A stretch of DNA of 64,000 nucleotides, taken from the NCBI RefSeq assembly GCF_030244015.1, contig NZ_JASSYX010000001.1, positions 806,001 to 870,000 on the forward strand. The letters are read 5' to 3'. This document shows positions 34,310 to 42,982 of this stretch, one piece after another. The DNA is from Pedobacter ginsengisoli. Lineage in GTDB: Bacteria > Bacteroidota > Bacteroidia > Sphingobacteriales > Sphingobacteriaceae. The notes under the pieces were generated by a model. The model saw only the letters and a program-made list of their open reading frames with translations. It did no database searches and was not told where the DNA came from. Numbering within the stretch: the stretch's first letter is position 1; the number at the start of each line of letters is the position of its first letter. Position numbers and translations under genes: made by a program.

Positions 34310-35428
34310 ATGCGTAAAAGATTTAAAGACATCATCAGGCAAATACATTTGTGGCTGGGCTTAGGCACCGGCCTCATTGTTTTTGTGGTCAGCATTACAG
34401 GCTGCACATATGTCTTTGAAGAGGAGATCAGGGAAGCCACCCAAAAAGAACGGCTTTATGTCCCGGTGCAGCAAAAACCCTTTATAGGGCTGGATAAAGT
34501 GATTACTGCTTTTCAAAAGGCAGCTCCCAACGAAAAGATCAGCGTCATCAGGATGACAAATTCTACGCCAAATGCGACTGTGGAAATCGCCTCCAAGAAG
34601 AATACTTACTATTTTAATCCTTATGACGGACAACTCGTCTACAAAGGTAGGCACGACTGGCTGGACACCGTAGAAGAAATCCATATGACCCTGCTGATGG
34701 GTGAAACCGGTAAATTCATCCAGCGCTGGGCGGTAGTGGTCTTTGTGTTGATGCTCATCACAGGGATTATCCTCTGGTTCCCAAATCAGATGCGCTTGCT
34801 GAAACAATCGCTCCGCATCAAATGGAAAGGCTCTTTCAAAAGGGTTAACTATGATTTGCACAATGTACTGGGTTTTTACGCCTCATGGATCCTGATCATC
34901 ATTTCGTTAACCGGGCTTTTTTTCGCTTTTAAAGAAGTAAAAACGGCAGCCAGTTTTTTCACGGGAAGCAAGCTTACAGAGGGCAAAAAACAACCTCCTG
35001 TTGAAACTCCGGTCATCGAATCACTAGCGCTGCGGTATGACTATATTTACAAGACCACAGCTTTAAAATATCCGGGCGCAATTTCAACAAGTATATCCAT
35101 CAGGAAAGGGGGTGAGCTCCGGCTTCGGATGATCTATCCCTACAAATGGGCGAGAAATCAAAATACGTTCTTCTTCAATGAAGCCAGTGGTCAGCTCCTC
35201 CGCGCCAAACGCTACAAAGAATTCAATGGCGCTGATCTGATTGAGGCCACCAATTATGATCTGCATACCGGCCGTTTGTTCGGCTTGCCCGGTAAAATCA
35301 TCGCCTGTATCGCAGCGCTGATTTCCGCAAGTCTGCCCATAACCGGATTTATCATCTGGCTGAAAAAAGGAAAAAAAAGAAAGAGAAGGATCAGGAAGAG
35401 AAGGTCACCAGCCCATTCTTTTGCGTAA
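34310..35428 (+). CDS. PepSY-associated membrane protein
   Basis: The 372-residue inner-membrane protein belongs to the PepSY_TM group. It has four membrane helices (about 14-35 LWLGLGTGLIVFVVSITGC, 140-160 WAVVVFVLMLITGIILWF, 188-208 ASWILIIISLTGLFFAF, 335-355) and periplasmic PepSY-like portions. The C-terminus is very basic (KKGKKRKRRIRKRRSP). Such proteins accompany siderophore receptors and some are thought to reduce or strip iron in the periplasm; the mechanism is not settled. It starts three bases after the receptor stop. Its last 24 bases overlap the convergent YfiT-like gene. Confidence 0.9.
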   Translation: MRKRFKDIIRQIHLWLGLGTGLIVFVVSITGCTYVFEEEIREATQKERLYVPVQQKPFIGLDKVITAFQKAAPNEKISVIRMTNSTPNATVEIASKKNTYYFNPYDGQLVYKGRHDWLDTVEEIHMTLLMGETGKFIQRWAVVVFVLMLITGIILWFPNQMRLLKQSLRIKWKGSFKRVNYDLHNVLGFYASWILIIISLTGLFFAFKEVKTAASFFTGSKLTEGKKQPPVETPVIESLALRYDYIYKTTALKYPGAISTSISIRKGGELRLRMIYPYKWARNQNTFFFNEASGQLLRAKRYKEFNGADLIEATNYDLHTGRLFGLPGKIIACIAALISASLPITGFIIWLKKGKKRKRRIRKRRSPAHSFA

Positions 35429-35944
35429 GGACAGGATATGCTCCGCATGATGCGAACAGTGCCAGCCATAATTATTTGTCATTTGCCAAAGCGGTACATA
35501 CTCTTTATTTCCAGGATGATAATACTGACGCTCCCATTGCTCATGGGTGAGGTTGTCGAGAACAGTAGTCCAGCGCCTATGCAGTGCATGTAATAGTGTA
35601 ATAGATACATTCAAAGGCACCAAAGTCACATCGGGCAGTTCCGCCCAAAGCTGTTCCTCATATGGAGTGATGACCGGCGTCTCTTCTGTTAATGCCAGTT
35701 TCAGCCGGATGTAAGCGTTCATATGGCTGTCAGCCATGTGGTGCACAACCTGTATTATATTCCAGCCACCGGGCCTGTAAGGTGTGTTCAGCTGCACCTC
35801 GTCAAGATTTTGAATACAATAGTCCAAAAGCAAGGGTAATGATCTTATAGACCCAATCCATGAAGCGAGTTTGTCGGAGTTAAAATCTGCCGATGGTACA
35901 AAACGACCAATTGGGTACATTAATTTTTCCAGTGAAACTTCCAT
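35405..35944 (-). CDS. YfiT/DinB-superfamily putative metal-dependent hydrolase or thiol transferase
   Basis: The 179-residue protein is a DinB-fold four-helix bundle closest to the YfiT group. The three metal histidines can be placed: His68 or His69 in QVVHHMADSHMNAY, and His162 to His169 in WHCSHHAEHI. The family segment YRPGGWNIIQVVHH is present. YfiT relatives include proposed bacillithiol S-transferases; whether this organism makes bacillithiol is not shown here. It is cytoplasmic and monocistronic. It overlaps the PepSY gene end-to-end by 24 bases. Confidence 0.85.
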   Translation of the reverse strand: MEVSLEKLMYPIGRFVPSADFNSDKLASWIGSIRSLPLLLDYCIQNLDEVQLNTPYRPGGWNIIQVVHHMADSHMNAYIRLKLALTEETPVITPYEEQLWAELPDVTLVPLNVSITLLHALHRRWTTVLDNLTHEQWERQYYHPGNKEYVPLWQMTNNYGWHCSHHAEHILSLRKRMGW

Positions 35945-35995
35945 TTTTTATATTGAAAATACGCTGTGTTAAAATTAGCATAAATCTTTACTCTT

Positions 35996-36913
35996 TTAAT
36001 CTTGTTTTGTCGCTGTTACCATTTCCAGCAAACTGTCCAGTAAGGAAATCTCCAGATTGACTTCGTCATATGCTTTGATCACCTGGTCATCCCCATGCAC
36101 ATCATGTCCCTTCCAGTTAATGCTCAGGCTTTTGGTGCGTATAGGTTTGATTGGGAATACAGGATCTTTTAGCGCCATTTTCTCTGATACATAGTCTTCC
36201 ATTTTTCTTCTTTGCGTTTCAGTGACGATCACCAGGTCAAAATAACCATCTTCTGAATCAGCATCTTCACTCAGTTTAAGGTGAGGCCCCAGGCTTGAAA
36301 TATTCATGATCTCAATCATGATGGCCCGGCCTTCAATAATTTTATCATTTACCTCAATTCTAAAAGGGACGGGGGAATAGGCCCTGGTAATCTCCAGCAG
36401 CGCTTTCAAGGCCATTTCAAATTCAGCTTCTGCACTGTTGATGTGGTCCCTGTTCATCTTCTTCAGTGTTTTCATGAGCCTTGGAAACAAACCAAAACCA
36501 AATGATTCGATAAAATAAGATGCCTTTTGAAGGCCGGCAACCTGCCCGACATCAAACTTTTTCAGATTGTAGCCGGCCCAGGAACTGATATTCCTGGTGT
36601 TGTTCTGAGGAATGTTAAGTGAAGTAGCAATATTGTTGGCTGTTCCAAAAGGAAGTAAAGCAATCGGACGTTTGTATTTTAATTTTTTGTTCAGCAAAGA
36701 CATAATGGTCTTCCTGATCGTACCGTCACCCCCCGCTATCACAATAAATGCAGTTTCCGGTTTTATGATTTTACGCAGTTTCTTTTTAGAAGATGAATAC
36801 TCGCAACGGTATCCGTGTGACTCTATCAGCTCGATGATCCTCTTCTTAGAGTATTCACCATCGCCAGCAGTGGGGTTATGCACTAATCTGACCAGTTTGC
36901 TCTTTTTTTTCAT
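35996..36913 (-). CDS. Diacylglycerol/lipid kinase family protein
   Basis: The product of about 305 residues has the DAGK catalytic domain, with the nucleotide-binding GGDGT motif (FIVIAGGDGTIRKTIMSLL) and the N-terminal VHNPTAGDGEYSKKRI. A beta-sandwich second domain has EMALKALLEITRAYSPVPF and the acidic SEDADSEDGYFDLVIVTET. Members phosphorylate diacylglycerol or related lipids at the membrane. The start at 36913 (MKKKSKLVRLVHNP) fits the family; the longer frame would run into surE, which is divergent. Confidence 0.87.
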   Translation of the reverse strand: MKKKSKLVRLVHNPTAGDGEYSKKRIIELIESHGYRCEYSSSKKKLRKIIKPETAFIVIAGGDGTIRKTIMSLLNKKLKYKRPIALLPFGTANNIATSLNIPQNNTRNISSWAGYNLKKFDVGQVAGLQKASYFIESFGFGLFPRLMKTLKKMNRDHINSAEAEFEMALKALLEITRAYSPVPFRIEVNDKIIEGRAIMIEIMNISSLGPHLKLSEDADSEDGYFDLVIVTETQRRKMEDYVSEKMALKDPVFPIKPIRTKSLSINWKGHDVHGDDQVIKAYDEVNLEISLLDSLLEMVTATKQD

Positions 36914-36968
36914 ATTGACTGAACAAAATGGTGCTAGATAAGGTTTTAAACCTAAAAAATAATCTGCT

Positions 36969-37700
36969 ATGAAAATCCTGATCACCAATGACGATGGTAT
37001 ATACAGTCCCGGAATAGCCGCACTCGCGAAAATTGCCCTGCGTTTTGGTGATGTCCGGATTGTTGCCCCTGATGTAGAGCAATCATCAATGGGTCATGCC
37101 ATAACACATTCCAGGCCGCTGTCAATTAAAAAATCTCCTATTGTATTTGAAGGTATAGATGCTTACCGGGTGAATGGCACACCTGCAGATTGTGTGGCTT
37201 TAGGCCTGCACGTTTATCCGGATACAAATATCGTGTTGTCCGGAATAAACATGGGACCAAACCTTGGTAATTCCATGTGGCATTCGGGAACACTTGCCGC
37301 CGCAAAACAGGCTGTTTTACTGGGCGTGAGGGGAATTGCCCTCAGTACTCCCGTAGGCAAAACTGAGCCGGATTTTAAAGCGCTTGATACTTATGTCGAA
37401 AAAGCACTCGCAGAATTGCTGTCCAGCACGACCCTGGGTTTGTACAATGTGAATTTCCCCCCGGAGCCATCCGGGATCAGGTGGACAAGGCAGTCTGTCC
37501 GGCTGTATGATGGGAAAGTAGTGCCGGGAATAGACCCCATGCAAAGAAAACACTACTGGATCACCGTGAAGCCTTTAGAAGCAGCGGAGGAAGGCACAGA
37601 CCGGTGGGCTATAGAAAATCACCTGGTTTCCATCACGCCCTTAAGACTGGATCTCACCAATGAAGCAGAACTGGTTCAGAAATTCCATAAATTATTGTAA
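36969..37700 (+). CDS. surE: 5'-nucleotidase/survival protein SurE
   Basis: SurE is a metal-dependent nucleoside-5'-monophosphatase. The 243-residue protein starts MKILITNDDGIYSPGI with metal ligands Asp8 and Asp9, followed by APDVEQSSMGHAITHSRPL (metal-binding serine) and VLSGINMGPNLGNSMWHSGT (metal-binding asparagine). In many Proteobacteria surE lies with pcm and nlpD, but here it is alone. It is divergent from the lipid kinase gene and overlaps the end of the convergent DUF3500 gene by 25 bases. Confidence 0.95.
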   Translation: MKILITNDDGIYSPGIAALAKIALRFGDVRIVAPDVEQSSMGHAITHSRPLSIKKSPIVFEGIDAYRVNGTPADCVALGLHVYPDTNIVLSGINMGPNLGNSMWHSGTLAAAKQAVLLGVRGIALSTPVGKTEPDFKALDTYVEKALAELLSSTTLGLYNVNFPPEPSGIRWTRQSVRLYDGKVVPGIDPMQRKHYWITVKPLEAAEEGTDRWAIENHLVSITPLRLDLTNEAELVQKFHKLL

Positions 37701-38749
37701 TCCAGGCGATGGTCTCTGAAAATAGTATGGTAATGCGGCTGGTTGGAATACACGCCGGGCTGGCATGCAAATTCAATCCACACACCCGGGCCATCGATCC
37801 GGACATAATCTGCGATTACCTTTAAAAAGGAAGCCGGATCACCACTTACCCCAGCATCGTTTCCGGAATAGGCGATATAGGTATCAGAGAGTTCTTTGGT
37901 GTAAGTCTTCAGTAGTTTTGCCCTGATATCCGCATCAATGTCATTGAGCCAGGGCATCATGGCTGCGATAACCTTAGCTTTAGCCCCCGCATTGAGCTCA
38001 CCCACACGAATACCCGCTTTGGCAGCCGGGAATTTGCCGTCTTTGGCAGTACCCAGCAGGACGTCACCAAATTTGTCACTAATCTTTGCTTTAGCCAGTT
38101 CATCCGCGCTAAACGAAGCCAGCATATCCGCCATGGCGTCATGTTCCTGCACTAGCGGAGCATATTTAACATTATCTGTAGTCCATTCCCTCGGATCCCC
38201 GCCCAGAAAAATAGGGGTAGCACTCGCAGTCTTACCTTTGTTGTAAACTATATTTTGTGCATAGTGATGACCCCCGAACTGAAGCATCCAGGTTCCTGTT
38301 GCGCTCGGTTGTCCCAAAAAGGCAATGATATATTCTCCAGGACCATATCCGGACCTGCCGCTTTTTCCAATTACCCCGTCTGCGAGTCCTATCTGCAGAA
38401 ACTCGTCATACCCTTCATTCGCAGCCGTACCAGAAGCTGCTTTGATCACCGCTTTTGCTGCATTCAGCTGAACATCATTAAGCTCGCTAAACTCCAGACC
38501 GTTTCTGTTAGCTGCCCCGCCGGGAATATTTGTCCATTTTACAGAAGCCGTTCTGGTCAGGGGAATTTCCAGCCGGGCGATCTGCTCTGCTGTCAAGGTA
38601 GCTTTAAAGGCATTTGCCAGGCGCAATACATTTTCCGCAACCCCCAGTTTGGTATGGACTGATTTTTTATCCGCAGGAGTAAAGCCTGCAGCAACACAGG
38701 TAATTGCTGCAATGGCTGCAGCAGCATAAAGATTTTTCAAACCGGGCAT
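37676..38749 (-). CDS. DUF3500-domain secreted protein
   Basis: The 357-residue protein has an N-terminal signal (MPGLKNLYAAAAIAAITCVA, then AGF) and one DUF3500 domain. Typical segments are GYGPGEYIIAFLGQPSATGT, WMLQFGGHHYAQNIVY, PIFLGGDPREW and a C-terminal histidine-rich part (GVYSNQPHYHTIFRDHRLDY). The function is unknown. Conserved His residues in FGGHHYAQN and QPHYHTIFRDHR would suit metal binding, but this is inference. The gene is monocistronic, with its 3' end overlapping surE. Confidence 0.85.
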   Translation of the reverse strand: MPGLKNLYAAAAIAAITCVAAGFTPADKKSVHTKLGVAENVLRLANAFKATLTAEQIARLEIPLTRTASVKWTNIPGGAANRNGLEFSELNDVQLNAAKAVIKAASGTAANEGYDEFLQIGLADGVIGKSGRSGYGPGEYIIAFLGQPSATGTWMLQFGGHHYAQNIVYNKGKTASATPIFLGGDPREWTTDNVKYAPLVQEHDAMADMLASFSADELAKAKISDKFGDVLLGTAKDGKFPAAKAGIRVGELNAGAKAKVIAAMMPWLNDIDADIRAKLLKTYTKELSDTYIAYSGNDAGVSGDPASFLKVIADYVRIDGPGVWIEFACQPGVYSNQPHYHTIFRDHRLDYNNLWNF

Positions 38750-38901
38750 GTGGTTAAATTTAAGGGCTTATATTAAAGTTGTTTAAATTTATAACATTCC
38801 CTTCAAAATAAGAAAGTATCTTTTCTGTGGTGTAAGTATTTTATGTTTTCGCCTACTTATTGATAAACGACATCATATGAATATTTCAACAATAGAAAAA
38901 T

Positions 38902-39378
38902 ATGGATGAGCAAGGATTTCTGGCACTGATGGAAACAAACCAGGGAATCGTCCATAAAATTTGTCGCATTTACCGTGATGGAGCTGAAGACCGTGAAGAT
39001 CTGTTTCAGGAGATTACCTATCAGCTCTGGAAAGCTTTTCCATCATTTAAAGGCACAGCAAAGGTAAGTACCTGGATGTACCGCATTGCGCTCAATACCG
39101 CAATTGCTTCCTTTCGCAGAAAACGGCCGGGCCTGGAATATCATCCTGTACTGCCGGACTACGCAGATGAGATACCCGACGAAAATCTGGCGATCAGACA
39201 AGAACAATTATTTGCGGCATTAAAACAGCTGGACGACGGAGAAAAGGCGATCATAGCGCTTTACCTTGAAGACCTGAGCTATCGCCAGATCGCAGAAGTC
39301 ACTGGTATCAGTGAAAGCAATGTCGGAGTAAAATTAAACCGTATAAAACATAAGATTCAAAAAATTTTAAACTTATAA
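38902..39378 (+). CDS. ECF-type RNA polymerase sigma factor
   Basis: The 158-residue sigma factor has region 2 (about 8-75, with REDLFQEITYQLWKAFPSF and STWMYRIALNTAIASFRRK) and region 4 (about 100-155, with LDDGEKAIIALYLEDLSYRQ and IAEVTGISESNVGVKLNRIK). Both regions and the short linker are typical of extracytoplasmic-function factors. The next gene, two bases downstream, encodes a membrane protein that may be its anti-sigma factor or output. No FecR-like anti-sigma is present. Confidence 0.92.
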   Translation: MDEQGFLALMETNQGIVHKICRIYRDGAEDREDLFQEITYQLWKAFPSFKGTAKVSTWMYRIALNTAIASFRRKRPGLEYHPVLPDYADEIPDENLAIRQEQLFAALKQLDDGEKAIIALYLEDLSYRQIAEVTGISESNVGVKLNRIKHKIQKILNL

Positions 39379-39380
39379 AG

Positions 39381-39920
39381 ATGGAACTTGATCAATTAAA
39401 GTCGACATGGAATGCCTCAGGGGTATCCTCAAAAACAACTGAAGAACTAAAAACAATGCTGTTGGAAAGCAGACATCCGGTGCTCAAAGAAATCAGGAAA
39501 CAGTTTGCCATAGAAATTGCCGGCTGGTCTGTTTTCCTGCTCTGCTATTACACTATGTTTGATGGCGATCAGAAACCCGTATTTATAAACCTTATTCTGG
39601 TGATGACCGTTCTTTGTTCGCTGGTCCATAACCTCAGCGGGTATAGTTTTTCCAAATACCTGATCAGCGGCAGCAATATCAAGGCTTCACTCGAACGTTA
39701 TCTTTCGAAGATAAAAAGCTTTGCAGTGGTATCTGTGTTTACAAGACTATTGTTTATGGCAGGCTTCCTGTTGTTCTTTACTTACAATATCCAGTTCAAT
39801 GCGACCAAATACCTCTTGCTCGTCGCAATGGGCCTGGTTTTTTTAGCTCAGCTGGTATGGCTTGGCAACTTGTGGGCCAAACGGATCAGGACTTTGGCAA
39901 GGACAATCGGGGATTTTTAG
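39381..39920 (+). CDS. Membrane protein, candidate regulator of the ECF sigma factor
   Basis: The 179-residue protein has a cytoplasmic N-terminus of about 45 residues (MELDQLKSTWNASGVSSKTT, LKTMLLESRHPVLKEIRKQ). Four membrane helices follow (about 47-62, 67-87, 112-136, 142-162). The immediate coupling to the sigma gene and the soluble N-terminal helices suggest a membrane anti-sigma factor, but it lacks a recognisable ZAS or FecR domain. Position and topology are the only evidence for that role. Confidence 0.75.
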   Translation: MELDQLKSTWNASGVSSKTTEELKTMLLESRHPVLKEIRKQFAIEIAGWSVFLLCYYTMFDGDQKPVFINLILVMTVLCSLVHNLSGYSFSKYLISGSNIKASLERYLSKIKSFAVVSVFTRLLFMAGFLLFFTYNIQFNATKYLLLVAMGLVFLAQLVWLGNLWAKRIRTLARTIGDF

Positions 39921-39969
39921 TAATTCGTACCTAATGTATTTTCTAATCCGAAGGATGCTTTTATCCAGG

Positions 39970-40236
39970 TTAGGTATCAGCTGTCATATATTTTTTAATC
40001 TCTGATTCAATTTTGCCGCAGGACACGAGGAAGGGTTTATCGGTAACTTCAACAGCGATTTGATCACCGCTAACGGTATAATTTCCCCGGAAAGAAAGGC
40101 CCAGAGCAGAAAATGAAAATTCTCCGCCGGTCTCATCTCCCTGAAATGATCCGTGCTGACCTAAAATGGCTGCTTCAAGTTTGCTGACCATTTCCGTTTT
40201 AGGTTTGGTGTATTCAAATGTGAAATTACATGCCAT
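39970..40236 (-). CDS. Small conserved-type protein, possibly related to polyhydroxyalkanoate-granule-region proteins
   Basis: The 88-residue soluble protein has an alpha-beta pattern: helix EMVSKLEAAILGQHG, then strands GGEFSFSALGLSFRGNYTVS and QIAVEVTDKPFLVSCGKIES, and a last helix. The layout and the final segment recall the PHA_gran_rgn family, whose members are small proteins near polyhydroxyalkanoate genes, but none of those genes is present. The match is by memory and weak. It is divergent from the DUF92 gene. Confidence 0.6.
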   Translation of the reverse strand: MACNFTFEYTKPKTEMVSKLEAAILGQHGSFQGDETGGEFSFSALGLSFRGNYTVSGDQIAVEVTDKPFLVSCGKIESEIKKYMTADT

Positions 40237-40367
40237 GATTTAAATCGGTTAATAGCTATTGCTTTGAGATTCCGGCAGTCATCGCTGAAAACTCTGCATG
40301 TATAACCAGATTTAAGCATTTTTGTTTGTTCTGTATATAGCCGGCAAAAGTATTAATTTTACGCGCT

Positions 40368-41093
40368 ATGATGATCCCCGCCGGAACCGCTTTCTTTTTA
40401 GTCCCTGCTTTGCTGGGTGTGATGATGGCGGTTTGTGTGAAGGCAAAAAAGCTGACCATAGCCGCGGCGCTTACCGCTGGGATAATCGGTGTCGTTGTTT
40501 ACCTTGCGGTGCAGTTTCAGGGTTTGCTGATGCTATGCGGATTTTTTATTTTGAGTGTGCTGGCGACTGCTCATCAGAAAACACTTAAGGCCGGGCTGGA
40601 TACTTCAGGAGCGCATACGCAGATCAGGGATGCAGGGCAAGTATTTGCCAATGGCGGTGTAGCGGCGATAATGGCACTCGCAGCCATCACTGATCCCCTC
40701 CACAGCAAATTGTACCTGCTCATGATGGCTTGCAGTCTGGCATCAGCACTGGCCGATACATTGTCGTCTGAACTGGGCATAGTTTATGGACGGCGGTTTT
40801 ACAATATCATCTCATTTAAAAAAGAAACCAGGGGACTCGACGGAGTTGTGAGCCTGGAAGGTACACTGATAGGAGTGGCAGGTGCATTAATTGTTGCACT
40901 GACCTATGCAGTTTTTACAGGTTTTGATGAAAAGATCTGCTACATTACAATAGCCGGAACAGCGGGAAATCTAACAGATTCCATACTTGGCGCCACACTG
41001 GAACGCAAGCGCGATATCGGAAACAATACGGTCAACTTTCTCAATACACTTTTTGCCGCGCTGACCGGTATGCTGCTTTATTTGTTCTTCTAA
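40368..41093 (+). CDS. DUF92 integral membrane protein (VTE6-like)
   Basis: The 241-residue protein is almost wholly hydrophobic, with about six to seven membrane helices. It carries the DUF92 signature blocks [36 protein letters not shown] and [20 protein letters not shown]. The plant relative VTE6 is a phytyl-phosphate kinase, and bacterial members may be prenyl-phosphate kinases; activity here is untested. A CTP- or polyprenol-related role in isoprenoid salvage is a reasonable guess. It stands alone between two minus-strand genes. Confidence 0.85.
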   Translation: MMIPAGTAFFLVPALLGVMMAVCVKAKKLTIAAALTAGIIGVVVYLAVQFQGLLMLCGFFILSVLATAHQKTLKAGLDTSGAHTQIRDAGQVFANGGVAAIMALAAITDPLHSKLYLLMMACSLASALADTLSSELGIVYGRRFYNIISFKKETRGLDGVVSLEGTLIGVAGALIVALTYAVFTGFDEKICYITIAGTAGNLTDSILGATLERKRDIGNNTVNFLNTLFAALTGMLLYLFF

Positions 41094-41224
41094 AGCTAAA
41101 TTGATGCCTAACGGCACGTTCTGATTTTTAGCAATTACAGCCTCGGTCCGATGTATTACCGGAGATTCATCCCTGGGCTTCAATCTTAAAAGACAATCAG
41201 TCTATGCATTCGCATAATTGGAAC

Positions 41225-41692
41225 CTATAAAAGAATTCCCTTCAGATCTGCGGGAGAATAGTTAATGGACTTCAGTGTTTTATTGTCATTAGTCCGGTAT
41301 ACCAGAAATAAAGATTCCTCTTCCTTATGGTAGGCATCGCACTGATGGTTCTTCCTATAGTGCTGGATCGTTTCATGTGCTTCCGCCTCAGATTTACAGG
41401 CCTTACTCATGTTGGAACGGTGCACTTCATCAAACAGCTCCTTGAACTTGCCTGCCAATCCAAATTCCAGGATAGCCCCGGACAGCACATACTGAAGATC
41501 GCAAAGTGCATCAGCTACCTCCACAAAATCATTCGCTTCAATCGCTTGTTTCAATTCCTGAAGTTCCTCGGCCAGTAAAGAAACACGCAGGTTAGCCCTT
41601 TCCTTTGCGGGAATCCCCGGAGTTTCCTTTATCGGGTGCTTAAATGTTTTATGAAACTCTGCTACTTTGTTTAGTGGGTTTGGCTCTTGCAT
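41225..41692 (-). CDS. MazG-like nucleoside triphosphate pyrophosphohydrolase family protein
   Basis: The 155-residue protein belongs to the all-alpha NTP-pyrophosphatase group (PRA-PH/MazG-like). The metal-binding pattern ExxE...ExxD is visible: LLAEELQELKQAIEANDF followed by VEVADALCDLQYVLSGA. The region after about 115 (HYRKNHQCDAYHKEEESLFL) is a small extra beta part. It may hydrolyse a nucleotide or a related pyrophosphate; the substrate cannot be told. Histidine biosynthesis genes are absent, so it is unlikely to be HisE. Confidence 0.82.
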   Translation of the reverse strand: MQEPNPLNKVAEFHKTFKHPIKETPGIPAKERANLRVSLLAEELQELKQAIEANDFVEVADALCDLQYVLSGAILEFGLAGKFKELFDEVHRSNMSKACKSEAEAHETIQHYRKNHQCDAYHKEEESLFLVYRTNDNKTLKSINYSPADLKGILL

Positions 41693-41755
41693 GGCTGTTG
41701 ATTTAATTGGGTTTAAAATTACAATTATTATTCAAACCCAAATTCAGGGAGCCGT

Positions 41756-42148
41756 TTATTTTTTCTTTTTAGTAGCTTTCGCCTCCGCGATCTCTTTATT
41801 TTCCTTTACCCTGAATTTTGTCATTTCCGCGATCAGCTGATAGGGCACCGGCTGGTCCAGTGGAAACTGAACCGTTGATTTGCTACGTTTATATGGAGAC
41901 AGTTCTTTTTCAAATACCTCAAATACCTTAAAGGGCGCGGTAGACACGGAAACGTGCTTTTGATACGCTGAATAATAGATCAGCATGCCATAATACCTAA
42001 AGGCAGGGATCTGGTAGCTGATCAATTCCTCAGCATCAGGGGCATTCTCTTTCATCACCTTTCTGATCTCCTGCAAAATAAGCTGTACATTTTCCGGAAA
42101 GGTTCCAATGTATCCATCAATCGTTTCAAATTTTTCTCTTTCTGCCAT
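41756..42148 (-). CDS. DUF1801/YdhG-like protein
   Basis: The 130-residue protein matches the DUF1801 group: TIDGYIGTFPENVQLILQEI, EELISYQIPAFRYYGMLIYY and KSTVQFPLDQPVPYQLIAEM. Members are small alpha-beta proteins, one of which has been described as a frataxin-like iron chaperone in Bacillus. That role should not be assumed here. The C-terminus is lysine-rich (EAKATKKKK). It lies 24 bases ahead of... the next minus-strand reductase gene on the map, and the three small genes here may share a transcript. Confidence 0.82.
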   Translation of the reverse strand: MAEREKFETIDGYIGTFPENVQLILQEIRKVMKENAPDAEELISYQIPAFRYYGMLIYYSAYQKHVSVSTAPFKVFEVFEKELSPYKRSKSTVQFPLDQPVPYQLIAEMTKFRVKENKEIAEAKATKKKK

Positions 42149-42172
42149 GATCAGTTATTATTTATTTACAGA

Positions 42173-42736
42173 TTATTTGATATTTAGAGGTTCATAACTA
42201 AGAGTAATTATCCCGCTGCTGAATGTGCGCGTGTTGATAAGTTTCAGGTCAAGCTTATTTTTTAAGCCCTGAAAGACAGGCGTCCCGGCTCCAAGAGCTA
42301 CAGGATCTATCATGATTTCATAGCCATCAATGAGCCCTTCATCGGCAAACTGGGTAACAATGTTTCCGCTTCCGAGTATGGTCAGGTCTTTGCCCGGAGT
42401 ATTTTTCAGCTTTCTGATGTGATCTGCAATAGCTCCGCTCATGATAATTGTATTGTTCCAATCTGCCTTCTGCAGGGTATTTGAAAATACAATCTTTTCT
42501 GATCTGTTCATTCTTTCGGCGACCACGGGAATATTTTTAATCGCCTCAGCTGTCGGCCAAAAGCCAGCCATCATTTCATAGGTGATGCGTCCGAACAGCA
42601 AAATGTTTTCTGCTTCCAGCGATTGTTCAGAGTACTCGCTTTCCTCTCCGCCATGCCGGTGCCAGCTGATGTCGTTGTGTAAATCTTTATAGTACCCGTC
42701 AATGCTGATAAAATTGAATACGCTTAATTTTCTCAT
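42173..42736 (-). CDS. Dihydrofolate-reductase-like protein, RibD C-terminal family
   Basis: The 187-residue protein has the RibD_C/dihydrofolate-reductase fold: N-terminal LSVFNFISIDGYYKD, the cofactor loop ILLFGRITYEMMAGFWPT, and the second nucleotide segment KDLTILGSGNIVTQFADEGL followed by DGYEIMIDPVALGAGTPVFQ. It probably uses NADPH. It is a stand-alone family member and not true FolA or RibD; the substrate is unknown. A large palindromic element lies just upstream (42819-42974). Confidence 0.85.
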   Translation of the reverse strand: MRKLSVFNFISIDGYYKDLHNDISWHRHGGEESEYSEQSLEAENILLFGRITYEMMAGFWPTAEAIKNIPVVAERMNRSEKIVFSNTLQKADWNNTIIMSGAIADHIRKLKNTPGKDLTILGSGNIVTQFADEGLIDGYEIMIDPVALGAGTPVFQGLKNKLDLKLINTRTFSSGIITLSYEPLNIK

Positions 42737-42818
42737 GTTTTAACTCTAAATGTTTATGAAAATAAACTAATAAGTACCGTCCTTTTGAATCCTCAGACAC
42801 AGTATAGGACACAGTGAT

Positions 42819-42974
42819 AAAGTCCAGTGAAAGTTCATGGTTGATAGGTCCTTGATACGACCTTGGGTAGCCCTCCCTTAGGGGTTGCTTCGTCCGTGGA
42901 CCTACCAACCCTTAAGGGAGGGCTACCCAAGGGCCTGGAAGATATGGACTTTCACTGGACTTTCACTGGACTTT
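42819..42974. repeat. 156-bp nested palindromic element (MITE- or REP-like)
   Basis: The outer inverted repeat is a perfect 16-mer: AAAGTCCAGTGAAAGT at 42819-42834 and its complement at 42948-42963, with a second overlapping copy at 42959-42974, 11 bases on. Inside lies a 27-base inverted repeat (42861-42887 against 42906-42932) with 26 of 27 matches, closed by an 18-base loop that itself holds GTCC-GT-GGAC. It encodes no protein and has no terminator T tract. The structure fits a non-autonomous mobile or extragenic palindromic repeat; no matching transposase is in the window. Confidence 0.75.
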
Positions 42975-42982
42975 GCATAGTA

